Assembly: GCF_000571935.1 (NCBI RefSeq)
Contig: NZ_ATAX01000016.1
Span: 1-64,000 of the forward strand
Direction: 5' to 3'
Length of the DNA stretch: 64,000 bases
From: Ruminococcus flavefaciens 007c
Lineage (GTDB): Bacteria > Bacillota > Clostridia > Oscillospirales > Ruminococcaceae
A program made the position numbers and the translations under genes. This document shows positions 16,554 to 25,518 of this stretch, piece after piece; position 1 is the stretch's first letter; the number at the start of each line of letters is the position of its first letter. The notes under the pieces are model-generated. The model was not told the DNA's origin. It saw nothing but the letters and a program-made list of their open reading frames with translations, and made no database searches.

Positions 16554-17246
16554 TCATTCTTCCGGCTTTTCAATCAAAGCTTTCCTCATCATGCACAAAT
16601 CGAAAACGTCCAGTTCATCGTCCTTGCACAGATCTGCTGCCTTCCAGTCGGCAAGTTCGGTCCCGGGAACTGCAAGCAGCCATTTCTGAAGCAGTACGAC
16701 ATCTGATATACTGAATTCACCGTCACCATTTACGTCACCCTTTTTCACGTCAGGTGTATCGTCGATGATCTCAAATGCAAATCCATGCTTTTCCGCATAA
16801 CTCTCGGCAGTAGAGCCTTTGTAACCGTATATAACTCCTCCGTACCGAACATTGCTGATGACACCGCTTTCCTTCGGATCGGCATTATCCGGAGTTTCAC
16901 AAATTATACATTCAGGATTCAGAATAGTTATCTTTTCAAGGCCGTAGTCCGAATAATCAATAAATCCTACTTTGGTAATCCCTCTGTCTATTATTACTTC
17001 CCTTATCCTGATCTGACTGTATATGATCGGATCAAATTCTACCCAGGGCCAATATATCAGTTCTCCCTCACCGCTGAATTTCAGTATTCTATAATCAGTC
17101 AGCTCCCATCTGAAGCCGTTACTGAATTCACCTGTTTCCGCTGAAGCTGTAATGGCATGAGGGCATACCTTATCACTGCCCAGAACAACTCCGTTTCCTA
17201 TGATACACATTGCGCACAACGCAGCTGCTATTTTAATACATGTCAT
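16554..17246 (-). CDS. Small secreted LRR-related protein with C-terminal dockerin
   Basis: Exported protein of 230 residues. The signal peptide is about 1-36, ending at S-A-E-T. A short region follows that resembles the flanks of BspA-type leucine-rich-repeat proteins: it has F-S-G-E-G-E-L in place of the S-G-T-G cap, then I-L-N-P-E-C-I-I-C-E and I-Y-G-Y-K-G-S-T-A-E-S-Y-A-E-K-H-G. A type I dockerin ends the protein (about 168-226, G-D-V-N-G-D-G-E-F, then A-D-L-C-K-D-D-E-L-D-V-F-D). The same I-L-N-P-E-C block occurs at 26452-27675, which has a full repeat array between cap and block. This looks like a reduced relative with most repeats lost. It probably docks to a cohesin; the ligand is unknown. 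Confidence 0.85.
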   Translation of the reverse strand: MTCIKIAAALCAMCIIGNGVVLGSDKVCPHAITASAETGEFSNGFRWELTDYRILKFSGEGELIYWPWVEFDPIIYSQIRIREVIIDRGITKVGFIDYSDYGLEKITILNPECIICETPDNADPKESGVISNVRYGGVIYGYKGSTAESYAEKHGFAFEIIDDTPDVKKGDVNGDGEFSISDVVLLQKWLLAVPGTELADWKAADLCKDDELDVFDLCMMRKALIEKPEE

Positions 17247-17272
17247 AATTATCTCACTCCTGAAATTTTTCT

Positions 17273-19582
17273 TTATTCCTGTATCAGCTTATAAGCCGAC
17301 AGTTTTTTCATTCTTCCTGACATCAAGAAGCAGAATACAAACACCATGCCAGTTACCGCAGCCGCCGTTATAAGTATCAGAAGCGGCTGAAGCAGCAGAT
17401 TGGCATCCAGTATGCCGTATCCGCCGAGTATAAGTGTGAACAGCGGATCCAGCAGTAAATAGCCCAGCACAGCACCTGAAATAGAAGCTGCCATAGTTGT
17501 GGGCATAAGCGACAGCGCCAGCTGATAACGCAGCTGATTGCTGGTGAAGCCAACAGCTTTCTTTATGCCGAATTCCCGTTCCTTCCTGATAAAAACAGTT
17601 TTGAGCAGCAGTCGTATTACGAGCAGAACGGTTGCAATGCTCAGTATTATCATTACAAATACGACGATTGCCACAGCCAGAACAGGTGTATAATCATTGC
17701 TTCTCAGTTCTCTGTAATTGTTTCTTATCCTGATTATCCCCGGTACCTGACTCTCTATCCTGTTGATAACGTCATCGACCTTTCCTGCATCAGCGTTCCT
17801 GACTCTTACCCGCAAAGAATTATATACCGTATCTATCCCTATCTCCTGAGCAGCCTTGTCAGTCATATACAGCCTGCTGCTGAGCACATTCTGCTGCAAT
17901 CCTGTTACAAGGTATCTTCTGCTTTTATCACCGTATTCAACGGCTATTTCATCGCCTACCCCAACTCCGAGCTTTGCCGCAACACTGCTTCCCACTACGA
18001 CCTCGTTGTTCTTACGCATTATTTCTCCTTCATATATGCCGCAGTATACATAATCAGGATCTGTAACATATATAAGAGTTACCTCAACTCCCCCTGTACT
18101 TGCTGTGACGGAATCCAGCCCATAAGCCTGTGATACTCCGCTGATACTTCTTATTTTCTCTATTGAGCTGTATGCCGAGTCATACGAGTTATCTTCGGGA
18201 TAAATATATATATCCGGAGAATCTCCCTGTATCATGCGCTGGAAATTGGTTATGTCGACTTTTGTATTGTAATAAAGCAGGCCGGAGATCATTGTAACAA
18301 ACGCCACGGCAGTAATGATAAAGAAGATCGTGACATTCTGCCCCATATTCTGCATAGAGCTTTTCAGTGCAAGAAGCAGATTCAGCTCCCCTTTTGTCTC
18401 GCTCAGCGGCAAATGATTCTTTCTGAAGCTGTTTGACTTCAGTCCGAATCTGAGAGCCGTTGCAGGATGAAGGTTCTTAATCTTTTTCGTGGAAAAATAT
18501 GCTGTTCCTATCATAAAAAGCACAACTGCGGCAAGTACAGTAAAGCTTATTGCAGGATATAAACACTTTTTCCATATGATACCGCATATCTCCCTGATGA
18601 ATCCCCTGTCCATAACAGGGAAAAGGACGTATGAAAGAGCTATTCCTGCCACAGCACCGACAGTTCCCACAATTACATATTCCGCAGTCAGTGCAGCTCG
18701 TATCTGTCGGACTGTATAGCCTGCCGCGCGAAGAACTCCGATATTCACGATATCCCTGCTGATATTGTTGTTAATGGTAAAAACTATCATTATCATGCAT
18801 ATCATCATGATTATCAGAGCAAATACAGCCATAAATCCCGCAAGAACATTTACAATAACGGTATAACCGCTCCTGTACTCTTCCGAAGAATATCCGTCGG
18901 TATAAAATTTTCCGCCGCTCTGAAGCGCTGTTTTCACATTCTGCATCACATCGCCCGTATCTGTTCCGTCTTTCGCATATAAATAAGCTATACACATCGC
19001 TCTGCTGCCGGAAAGCTCTGCGAGTTCATCGAAGGAATCACCGTCAACCAGATAAAGATCATCCATAAGCAGATACTGAAATACTCCCGCAACCGTATAC
19101 TCCAGCTTCCCGTGTACCGTGTTAATGTATATTTTATCGCCTGTATGCAGCTCTTTGACGGCTGCAGTAAATGAGTTTATGTAGATACGCCTTCCGCTCA
19201 CACTGTTATCATATTCTTCAAAATCAAGCTTTTTACAGCCTGCATTGTCCCCAAACCGCTGTATGCTCCATATGCCTGTTTTTCCTTTTGAATTTCTGCT
19301 TGTCGTAGACTTCAAGTTCTTTATTTCGAGCATATCCTGAACAGTATATGAGACTATATCCATGTTTCCTGCAAGAACACTGTCAACGAACTCATGATCT
19401 GCGTCAGTATATACATAACCGTCGGCAAGTCCCTGATCCCGAGCATACTCGTCATAAAGCCGCGGATACATTGAAGCAAAAATGCCCGAATGAAGAATAA
19501 ATACCGATATAACGATTATGAGCAGAAAAACCGAAAGAATGGCTCTATCTTTGCGGAAGCTCGATTTTATCAGCTTTACCAT
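17273..19582 (-). CDS. ABC transporter permease with two FtsX domains
   Basis: Integral membrane protein of 769 residues. One span lies near 13-35, followed by a large outer domain of about 200 residues and three spans with an FtsX core (about 240-370). A fifth span near 410-430 is followed by a second outer domain of about 200 residues and a second FtsX core (about 635-760). This MacB/LolC-like double layout differs from the BceB peptide-resistance permeases. It overlaps the ATPase gene by 7 bases and is the last gene of the regulator, kinase, ATPase, permease order. Such transporters act by mechanotransmission on envelope lipids, peptides or hydrolases. A role in antimicrobial peptide or envelope stress response is likely from context; the substrate is not known. 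Confidence 0.88.
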   Translation of the reverse strand: MVKLIKSSFRKDRAILSVFLLIIVISVFILHSGIFASMYPRLYDEYARDQGLADGYVYTDADHEFVDSVLAGNMDIVSYTVQDMLEIKNLKSTTSRNSKGKTGIWSIQRFGDNAGCKKLDFEEYDNSVSGRRIYINSFTAAVKELHTGDKIYINTVHGKLEYTVAGVFQYLLMDDLYLVDGDSFDELAELSGSRAMCIAYLYAKDGTDTGDVMQNVKTALQSGGKFYTDGYSSEEYRSGYTVIVNVLAGFMAVFALIIMMICMIMIVFTINNNISRDIVNIGVLRAAGYTVRQIRAALTAEYVIVGTVGAVAGIALSYVLFPVMDRGFIREICGIIWKKCLYPAISFTVLAAVVLFMIGTAYFSTKKIKNLHPATALRFGLKSNSFRKNHLPLSETKGELNLLLALKSSMQNMGQNVTIFFIITAVAFVTMISGLLYYNTKVDITNFQRMIQGDSPDIYIYPEDNSYDSAYSSIEKIRSISGVSQAYGLDSVTASTGGVEVTLIYVTDPDYVYCGIYEGEIMRKNNEVVVGSSVAAKLGVGVGDEIAVEYGDKSRRYLVTGLQQNVLSSRLYMTDKAAQEIGIDTVYNSLRVRVRNADAGKVDDVINRIESQVPGIIRIRNNYRELRSNDYTPVLAVAIVVFVMIILSIATVLLVIRLLLKTVFIRKEREFGIKKAVGFTSNQLRYQLALSLMPTTMAASISGAVLGYLLLDPLFTLILGGYGILDANLLLQPLLILITAAAVTGMVFVFCFLMSGRMKKLSAYKLIQE

Positions 19583-20340
19583 CCCATATCCTCCAGAAAC
19601 TTCCTTATTTTCTCATGCCGCTGCTTGTCTCCGCTGACATACCTTCCCGGCTCACATTCTCCCATGATGCCGCCGTCCTGAAGGTATATGATGCGGTTGC
19701 CGCGGAAAACTGACTTGATATCGTGAGTTACCATTACCACTGACTGCCCTGAATTGTTTATATCGGTCAGAACATCGAGCACTGATCTGACTCCAGCACT
19801 GTTGAGAGCGCCAGTGGGCTCATCGGCAAACACGATTTCGGGATCATTGATAAGTGCACGCACCACAGCAGACCGCTGAGCTTCGCCGCCTGAGATCTGC
19901 GCCGGAAATTTGCGGGTAAGCTCTTCCGGTATCCCCATTTTTTCAAAGAGCACCATTGCCTTTGCTTTAAGCTCCTTCTGCTTCCGACCGATAAGCATAC
20001 CTGTACTTATAACATTATCCATAATACTCATGCTGTCCACAAGGTGTATCTGCTGAAAAACAAAACCGCAGTGTTTTCGTCGAAAAACAGCAAGCTTATC
20101 ATCGTTCATATCCGTGATGTCCACACCGCAGTAACTGACCTTGCCCAGGGAAGGCTTGTCCATGCCTGACAGCATATATAACAGCGTGGACTTTCCTGCA
20201 CCTGATGAACCTACTATTACGGTAAAATCCCCTTTGTATATCTCAAGGTCGAGATTCTTGATGACGTGCTGCTGCTTTCCTCCCACAGAAAAGCTCTTGG
20301 AAAGCTTCTCGGTCCTGACTATTACTTCCTTTTTCTCCAT
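19576..20340 (-). CDS. ABC transporter ATP-binding protein (MacB/LolD type)
   Basis: ATPase of 254 residues that powers the FtsX-type permease encoded next. Visible motifs are Walker A G-S-S-G-A-G-K-S, signature I-S-G-G-E-A-Q-R, Walker B I-V-F-A-D-E-P-T-G-A-L-N and switch His in M-V-T-H-D. The stretch A-D-E-P-T-G-A-L-N is typical of the MacB/LolD/FtsE branch. The start is taken at ATG 20340; an ATG 12 bases upstream has no ribosome site. The start lies just after a perfect hairpin with a T run (20353-20390) that separates it from the histidine kinase gene, which suggests that expression can be attenuated. Confidence 0.93.
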   Translation of the reverse strand: MEKKEVIVRTEKLSKSFSVGGKQQHVIKNLDLEIYKGDFTVIVGSSGAGKSTLLYMLSGMDKPSLGKVSYCGVDITDMNDDKLAVFRRKHCGFVFQQIHLVDSMSIMDNVISTGMLIGRKQKELKAKAMVLFEKMGIPEELTRKFPAQISGGEAQRSAVVRALINDPEIVFADEPTGALNSAGVRSVLDVLTDINNSGQSVVMVTHDIKSVFRGNRIIYLQDGGIMGECEPGRYVSGDKQRHEKIRKFLEDMGW

Positions 20341-20352
20341 AGCGGCCCCCAT

Positions 20353-20390
20353 AAAAATAAGATCATACAGTTATCACCTGTATGACCTTA
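20353..20390 (-). terminator. Terminator or attenuator between kinase and ABC genes
   Basis: The inverted repeat TAAGATCATACAG/CTGTATGACCTTA (loop of 7) is followed on the minus strand by TTATTTTTAT and then by the ATPase start. A very similar arrangement lies at 46297-46335. Confidence 0.6.
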
Positions 20391-20439
20391 TTATATCATA
20401 TCGCTTTTTGAAAATCTTTGCCTGTTCTTTAATTATTCT

Positions 20440-21717
20440 TTAAACGAGTCTTAGCCGAAGTGATACCGTAAAGCCTTCGTCGTTATTGAAGCACGCCATC
20501 TCTCCATCCATCTGATTGATGAAGTATCTTGAGATATACAGTCCTATTCCCGAACCGTCCTTACCTGTGGAATTTGAACCGCGGCAGAATTTCCCGGTGA
20601 TCATTTCAAGCTCTTCATCAGGAACTCCTCCGCCCTTGTCTGCTATTTCCAGAACGAAAAATCCGCTGTCAAAATAACTGCTGATGGTAATATCCGTATC
20701 AGCATACTTGTACGAATTGGAGATGATATTGCCCACTGTCTGTTCAAGTCTCAGTTTATCGGCATATATCACACATTCCTTTATATCGGCAGAGGTCACC
20801 TTTTTCAGCGGATCGCTTTCGGCAATTATGCGTTCAAGCTCCAGTGTCGGCAGCTCCTCGGGAGCGACCTCCAGCTGTTCAAGCTCTTCAAGAGCAGCAT
20901 GGAACATATTTGATACCAGCTTGTCTATCTGATCTGTCTTGCCATTTATAGCGGCAAGTGTGGACTTCTGCTCCTCATCCGCTGAAACAAGAGAAAGGTA
21001 ATCCACCATAGCCCTGATAGAAGAAACAGGATTTCTTATATCATGGGAAAGCTCGGCAATAAGCTCCTTACGGCTCTTTACAGCTGCTTCCTCACGTTTC
21101 CGTGAAGCCTTCAGCTCTTCACGCATTATATCGAAGCTCTCCGTAAATGCGCCGAATATATTTCCTCTGTCCATTTCCAGCGGAGTGTCAAGATCGCCTG
21201 CCGCAACTCTCGCTGCAAAGCCTTTGAGCTTGCCGAAGGGCTCCACCACACGCTTTCTCAGGAATATGAAATATCCGACAGATACAATAAGCATGAGTCC
21301 AGCCATACAGCCTATCATCCTTGCGTTTCTGACATTGTCCCTGTGCCTCTGCTCAGCATAGCTGTTATGTACTATCAGCTTGCCGACAACATCGCCATTG
21401 ATCTCAATATCCCGTATTATATCGAAATTTCCGGTAGCCGCGGAAACTGTATCCGATATTCCCTCTTTTGTATAGCAGAGCAGACGGCTGTCCTTGTCTA
21501 TGACCGCATAATCGAATTCCTCACTGCTTTCCACGAGTTTATCGTTTTCGGCAGAGACGCTGCTCCAGTTCTCTTCCATATTAATAAGAAGCCTGTTTAT
21601 CTCCGTAGTATACTGCGGCATTGTCTGATTCCCGCCCGAATCAAGTATATACAAACATATCAAAGCACTCATAAGCAGGAATAAAGCCGCATAAATCACA
21701 ATAAAACGCCTTTTCAA
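20440..21717 (-). CDS. Sensor histidine kinase
   Basis: Membrane kinase of 425 residues. Spans lie at about 4-24 and 134-153, enclosing an outer sensor of about 110 residues. HAMP is at about 154-206, HisKA with L-S-H-D-I-R-N-P (His225), and an HATPase domain with N-x-I-S-N-S-Y-K-Y, D-K-G-G-G-V-P and G-S-G-I-G-L-Y-I-S. It overlaps the regulator gene by 4 bases (ATGA). The following genes are an ABC ATPase and an FtsX-type permease, so the pair probably controls the transporter. Unlike BceS-type kinases it has a real outer domain, so it may sense its ligand directly. The ligand is unknown. Confidence 0.93.
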   Translation of the reverse strand: MKRRFIVIYAALFLLMSALICLYILDSGGNQTMPQYTTEINRLLINMEENWSSVSAENDKLVESSEEFDYAVIDKDSRLLCYTKEGISDTVSAATGNFDIIRDIEINGDVVGKLIVHNSYAEQRHRDNVRNARMIGCMAGLMLIVSVGYFIFLRKRVVEPFGKLKGFAARVAAGDLDTPLEMDRGNIFGAFTESFDIMREELKASRKREEAAVKSRKELIAELSHDIRNPVSSIRAMVDYLSLVSADEEQKSTLAAINGKTDQIDKLVSNMFHAALEELEQLEVAPEELPTLELERIIAESDPLKKVTSADIKECVIYADKLRLEQTVGNIISNSYKYADTDITISSYFDSGFFVLEIADKGGGVPDEELEMITGKFCRGSNSTGKDGSGIGLYISRYFINQMDGEMACFNNDEGFTVSLRLRLV

Positions 21718-22415
21718 TTATTGTCCTCCAGCATGAATCCGACGCCCCATATAGTCTTGATGACCTTCGGATCACCTGCGTTATCTTCTATTTTCTCTCT
21801 CAGATGACGTATATGAACGTTCAGCGTCACATCGCTGACATAGTCAGTCTCCCATATCTTCTCGAAAAACTCGTCTTTAGGGATAATGCGGTTCTTGTTT
21901 TTCAGCATATACATAAGAAGCTTGTATTCCATAGCTTTTAGTCCGGCACTGCTGCCGTCCCTGATAATGGCTGCCTTCTTCATATCAAAAAGAGCATTGC
22001 CGAGATGTACGATACTGTCATCTGCCGCTTTTTCCTCCAAACCGCTCTTGCTCTCGTAGCGCTTGAGAGCGACCTTCACCTTTGCAAGCAGTACTCCCAG
22101 TGAGAAAGGCTTGCAGATATAATCATCACCGCCGATGCTCAGTCCAAGAAGCATATCGTCCTCGGCTGATCTGGCACTTATAAAGAATATAGGTACGTCC
22201 ATAGAAGAACGTATCTCCCTGCAAAGTTCAAATCCCGAATCATTGCCGAGATTAATATCAAGAAGCACCAGTGAGCAGGTATTCTCCCTGAGAAAATCAA
22301 GAGCATCCTGCGCATTAAGGACGTACTGCGTATCGACTCCAGACATATTGAAGTACTTTGCCGTATACTCGGCAAGCTCAGTCTCGTCATCAATAACAAG
22401 GACACTTGTGTGCAT
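21714..22415 (-). CDS. OmpR-type response regulator
   Basis: Regulator of 233 residues. The receiver domain has I-D-D-E, phospho-acceptor in V-L-L-D-I-N-L and Lys in C-K-P-F-S. The winged-helix domain ends with V-I-K-T-I-W-G-V-G-F-M-L. It is the first gene of the minus-strand order regulator, kinase, ABC ATPase, permease. A sigma-A promoter stands at 22446-22474, 30 bases upstream. It probably activates its own operon and the transporter genes. Confidence 0.93.
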   Translation of the reverse strand: MHTSVLVIDDETELAEYTAKYFNMSGVDTQYVLNAQDALDFLRENTCSLVLLDINLGNDSGFELCREIRSSMDVPIFFISARSAEDDMLLGLSIGGDDYICKPFSLGVLLAKVKVALKRYESKSGLEEKAADDSIVHLGNALFDMKKAAIIRDGSSAGLKAMEYKLLMYMLKNKNRIIPKDEFFEKIWETDYVSDVTLNVHIRHLREKIEDNAGDPKVIKTIWGVGFMLEDNN

Positions 22416-22445
22416 TTTATCACCGCTTTCTCTCTGATTTATCTA

Positions 22446-22474
22446 ATTATAACACAGTTCTGCATTTATTTCAA
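22446..22474 (-). promoter_or_regulatory. Sigma-A type promoter of the regulator/kinase/ABC operon
   Basis: Minus-strand TTGAAA (22469-22474), 17 bases, TATAAT (22446-22451), just upstream of the regulator gene. Confidence 0.7.
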
Positions 22475-22615
22475 GAAATAACTCACGTGAGCAGCTCCAT
22501 TTCACCTTTCTGCTGTTCAGTTTTCATGCATAACGGCTCGTTTCCCATCTAAGCCTTGCAATAAACCGATGAATTATCCCCAATGGTAAAAAGCTCCCTT
22601 TTTTCCGTCGGACCG

Positions 22616-22644
22616 TTGCCTTTTTGTTTGCGGTGTGATATAAT
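22616..22644 (+). promoter_or_regulatory. Extended -10 promoter of the ABC-2 exporter
   Basis: TTGCCT (22616-22621), 17 bases, TATAAT (22639-22644) with TGA directly before the -10. The predicted start near 22651 leaves a leader of about 180 bases before the first gene. Confidence 0.75.
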
Positions 22645-22650
22645 ATCTTT

Positions 22651-22828
22651 ATTCGATATTTGGTACTTGTAAAATGAAGCACCCGCTCTTCGTCTTCCGA
22701 CTGTCGGTGATATACGATCCGCCGAATATCCGTCGCTCCTGTAATTCGGCAGGACGATAAGTAAACCTTTCATGCGGTCACCAAGTCCTGCAAAGGACAA
22801 CCTGCATGATCACGAAAGAGAGGACAAA
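22651..22828 (+). ncRNA. Structured 5' leader of the ABC-2 exporter operon
   Basis: The leader can form several stems. The clearest is at 22771-22808: CATGC pairs with GCATG, GGT with ACC, then after an internal loop GTCCT pairs with AGGAC closed by a GCAA tetraloop. Just upstream TCCTG (22737-22741) pairs with CAGGA (22750-22754), CCGA pairs with TCGG around 22697-22707, and GATATTTGG can pair with CCGAATATC. The ribosome site GAGAGG follows 11 bases after the last stem. No T run is seen, so control would be at translation. It does not match a riboswitch class I can recall. It could be a cis-acting sensor or merely a stable leader. Confidence 0.45.
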
Positions 22829-23830
22829 ATGTCAGAAATTATAAAGATAAAGAACGTAATAAAGGAATTTAAGGTCCTGAACCGCCGCGAGGGCCTGAAG
22901 GGCAGCCTGAAAGACCTGTTTTCCCGCGATTATAAAATAGTACGTGCCGTGGACAATATCTCCATGAATATCGAACAAGGCGAGATAGTCGGCTACCTCG
23001 GCCCCAACGGGGCAGGAAAATCAACGACCATAAAAATGATGACGGGAGTTCTTGAGCCCACATCGGGCGAGATTCTCGTGGACGGCAATATCCCCTATCA
23101 GAACCGTACAAAGAACGCACAGAAGATCGGAGTTGTATTCGGACAGCGATCCCAGCTCTGGTGGGCATTGCCCCTGGTGGAATCCTTCAAGCTCCTGAAG
23201 GACATATATCAGATACCCGATGCAGAATACGACGGTATGCTCAAGTTATACCAGTCTCTTGTTGACATCGGTCCTCTGCTGCACAAGGCTGTTCGTCAGA
23301 TGTCACTGGGGCAGCGCACACTGAGCGATATTTTAGCGGCCTTCCTGCACAATCCAAAGATAGTCTTCCTGGACGAACCAACAATCGGACTTGACGTATC
23401 CATGAAGGCAAAAATACGTACACTTATACACGCCCTTAACAAGGAAAAGAAAACCACTGTAATACTCACCACCCATGATATGGGCGATGTTGACGCTCTC
23501 TGTCAGCGTATTGTTATCATCGACAAGGGCAAGATGCTCTACGATAACGATATCGAGCATCTGAAAGGCTTTTTCGGCTCTTACCGTACACTGAAGATAA
23601 GAGTTGAAGGCGATCTGAAGGCGCAGGCTGACATTATACGCCGGGAAGTCCCCGATTTTTCCGTATCTGCCGATGATGAATGGATCTCTGTTCTGGTGGA
23701 CGAAGACAAAAACAAGGTCATAGACGTACTCGGACTTCTGCAAAAAACACATAAGATACGCGATATGCAGCTGGAAGAGATATCTACCGAGGAAGTAATC
23801 AAAAAGATCTACGAGGAGGGTGTACAATGA
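22829..23830 (+). CDS. ABC-2 exporter ATP-binding protein
   Basis: ATPase of 333 residues for the two membrane proteins encoded next. Motifs are Walker A G-P-N-G-A-G-K-S-T-T, signature M-S-L-G-Q-R, Walker B I-V-F-L-D-E-P-T-I-G-L-D and switch His in T-T-H-D-M. The insert V-V-F-G-Q-R-S-Q-L-W-W and the L-G-Q-R signature mark the branch that works with DUF990/ABC2_membrane_6 permeases. ATG 22829 follows GAGAGG; a longer frame back to 22772 runs through the leader hairpin and is not used. It overlaps the first permease by 4 bases. The substrate is unknown; relatives are annotated as drug or daunorubicin-like exporters without firm evidence. Confidence 0.93.
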   Translation: MSEIIKIKNVIKEFKVLNRREGLKGSLKDLFSRDYKIVRAVDNISMNIEQGEIVGYLGPNGAGKSTTIKMMTGVLEPTSGEILVDGNIPYQNRTKNAQKIGVVFGQRSQLWWALPLVESFKLLKDIYQIPDAEYDGMLKLYQSLVDIGPLLHKAVRQMSLGQRTLSDILAAFLHNPKIVFLDEPTIGLDVSMKAKIRTLIHALNKEKKTTVILTTHDMGDVDALCQRIVIIDKGKMLYDNDIEHLKGFFGSYRTLKIRVEGDLKAQADIIRREVPDFSVSADDEWISVLVDEDKNKVIDVLGLLQKTHKIRDMQLEEISTEEVIKKIYEEGVQ

Positions 23831-24630
23831 AACTGAAAAAATACCTTACCCTTACCCGGGCAGGCATAATCGAAGCTCTCCAGTTCCGATTGTCATTCCT
23901 GGTAATGGTAGTCGGAAATATGCTGTATCTTATAGTGGTATACTTCCTTTGGAAAGCCATATATGCATCGGCAGGCACGGACGTTGTAAACGGCATGACC
24001 TTTACAGATACTCTGATATATCTGGTTCTTGCAACAGCACTCTTCAACTTTATGGAAATGTACACAGTCTGGGAGATCGGACGAAATATCCAGTCAGGCA
24101 AGATAGTTCTCGACCTGCTGAAGCCCATGGAGTACCGTAAATACCTGTTCTGGTCGTATTCAGGCTCTTTTGTGACACAGTTCTTTCTCACGTTCCTTCC
24201 CACCTTCATAGCCGTTGCCTTTGTAACCCACGGAGCAATACATATGGGGCTTAATCTGCTGTATTTTGTTATCTCTGTCGTACTGGCAGTATCGATAAAT
24301 TACAGTATTGATTTTCTGGTAGGAACAATATGCCTGTATACTGAATCCATCTGGGGTATAAATATCATGAAACAGGTGATAGTACTGCTCCTGTCGGGTG
24401 CAACTATCCCTCTTGCATTCTTCCCCGAACCGCTGAAAACAATTGTCGGCTACCTTCCCTTCCAGTCAATTTACAATGCGCCGCTCTCAATACTCCTTGA
24501 CAGTGCTCCTCAGCCGCATACACTGCTCGTTACTCTCGGAACACAGCTTCTGTGGTGTGTCGTGATGATTATTCTTAGCAAGCTGTTCTGGAAGGCATCG
24601 CTGAAGCAGATAACCGTGAACGGAGGCTAA
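23827..24630 (+). CDS. ABC-2 family permease (first subunit)
   Basis: Membrane protein of 267 residues with about six spans, of the ABC2_membrane_6 (DUF990-like) type. The first cytoplasmic stretch Y-L-T-L-T-R-A-G-I-I-E-A-L-Q-F-R matches the family start. It overlaps the ATPase stop by 4 bases and is followed after 3 bases by a second permease of the same length. The two probably form a heterodimeric pore. The substrate is unknown. Confidence 0.88.
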   Translation: MKLKKYLTLTRAGIIEALQFRLSFLVMVVGNMLYLIVVYFLWKAIYASAGTDVVNGMTFTDTLIYLVLATALFNFMEMYTVWEIGRNIQSGKIVLDLLKPMEYRKYLFWSYSGSFVTQFFLTFLPTFIAVAFVTHGAIHMGLNLLYFVISVVLAVSINYSIDFLVGTICLYTESIWGINIMKQVIVLLLSGATIPLAFFPEPLKTIVGYLPFQSIYNAPLSILLDSAPQPHTLLVTLGTQLLWCVVMIILSKLFWKASLKQITVNGG

Positions 24631-24633
24631 GAT

Positions 24634-25437
24634 ATGAAACGAAAAGGATTTATCTTCTATTTACGGATATACTGCAAGATACTCGCTCAGGATCTGAAAA
24701 GCAAAATGAGCTATCGTGCCGACTTCATAATCTCGACCATTGGCATGATATTCACTAATATCTCGGGATTTGTAAGCTTCTGGATACTTTTCCGGAACTT
24801 TCCTTCCATCAACGGCTGGAGCTATTATGAAATGCTTTTCCTGTACGGTTTTTCGCTTGTATCTCTCACTCCCGTACAGTGCTTTTTTGACAACAACTGG
24901 AGCCTGCGGCAGAACGTGTATTCGGGTGATTTCATAAAATACTGCTTCCGACCGATAAATATGTTTTTTTATTACCAGTCGGAGGTATTTGACATCAAGG
25001 GACTGGGACAGCTTGCCTTCGGTATCGGCACACTGATCTATTCCTGGGCAAAGATAGGACTGGCGTTCACACCGCTCATGCTGCTTAAAATGATAGTCTT
25101 CCTGTTGACCGCCTCGCTGATAATGATCGCATTGCAGAATGCAGCGGCAGCCACCTGTTTCTGGATACAGAACTCATTCTATGTATTGGATCTGGCATTC
25201 CGCTTCAGAGACTATGCTAAATACCCTGTTACCATATTCAGTCCCATATTCCGCTTTATCTTCACTTTTGTAATGCCGATAGCATTTATCGCCTACTATC
25301 CAAGTCTTGTTATACTCCGTCCCCATGAGATACCGCTGCTTTCATGGCTGTCGCCGGTCATAGGTATACTGTTCTTCTGGGCAAGCTATAAGATATGGAT
25401 GCACGGTGCGATGAAGTACAGCGGCACGGGCTCATAA
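24634..25437 (+). CDS. ABC-2 family permease (second subunit)
   Basis: Membrane protein of 267 residues with about six spans, similar in layout to the preceding permease. The N-terminal stretch F-Y-L-R-I-Y-C-K-I-L-A-Q-D-L-K-S-K-M-S-Y-R begins with a cytoplasmic helix, as is typical of this family. The ATG lies 3 bases after the stop of the first subunit, with GGAGG overlapping that gene end. It completes a three-gene exporter. No terminator with a T run is evident before the next gene. Confidence 0.88.
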   Translation: MKRKGFIFYLRIYCKILAQDLKSKMSYRADFIISTIGMIFTNISGFVSFWILFRNFPSINGWSYYEMLFLYGFSLVSLTPVQCFFDNNWSLRQNVYSGDFIKYCFRPINMFFYYQSEVFDIKGLGQLAFGIGTLIYSWAKIGLAFTPLMLLKMIVFLLTASLIMIALQNAAAATCFWIQNSFYVLDLAFRFRDYAKYPVTIFSPIFRFIFTFVMPIAFIAYYPSLVILRPHEIPLLSWLSPVIGILFFWASYKIWMHGAMKYSGTGS

Positions 25438-25518
25438 CAGTTGAAAATACGCAGATACAAATACTTTAAAGGTTCTTTCACAGCTCTATGATCGAACTAC
25501 AGTCAGGAGATGAAGAAT

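Noticed and set aside
17273..22415. BceRS-BceAB peptide resistance module
   Set aside because: The gene order fits, but the kinase has a large outer domain and the permease has the double FtsX layout with two outer domains rather than the BceB layout.
22549..22800. Minus-strand open frame of 83 codons in the exporter leader
   Set aside because: It has no ribosome site and overlaps the plus-strand promoter and leader stems.
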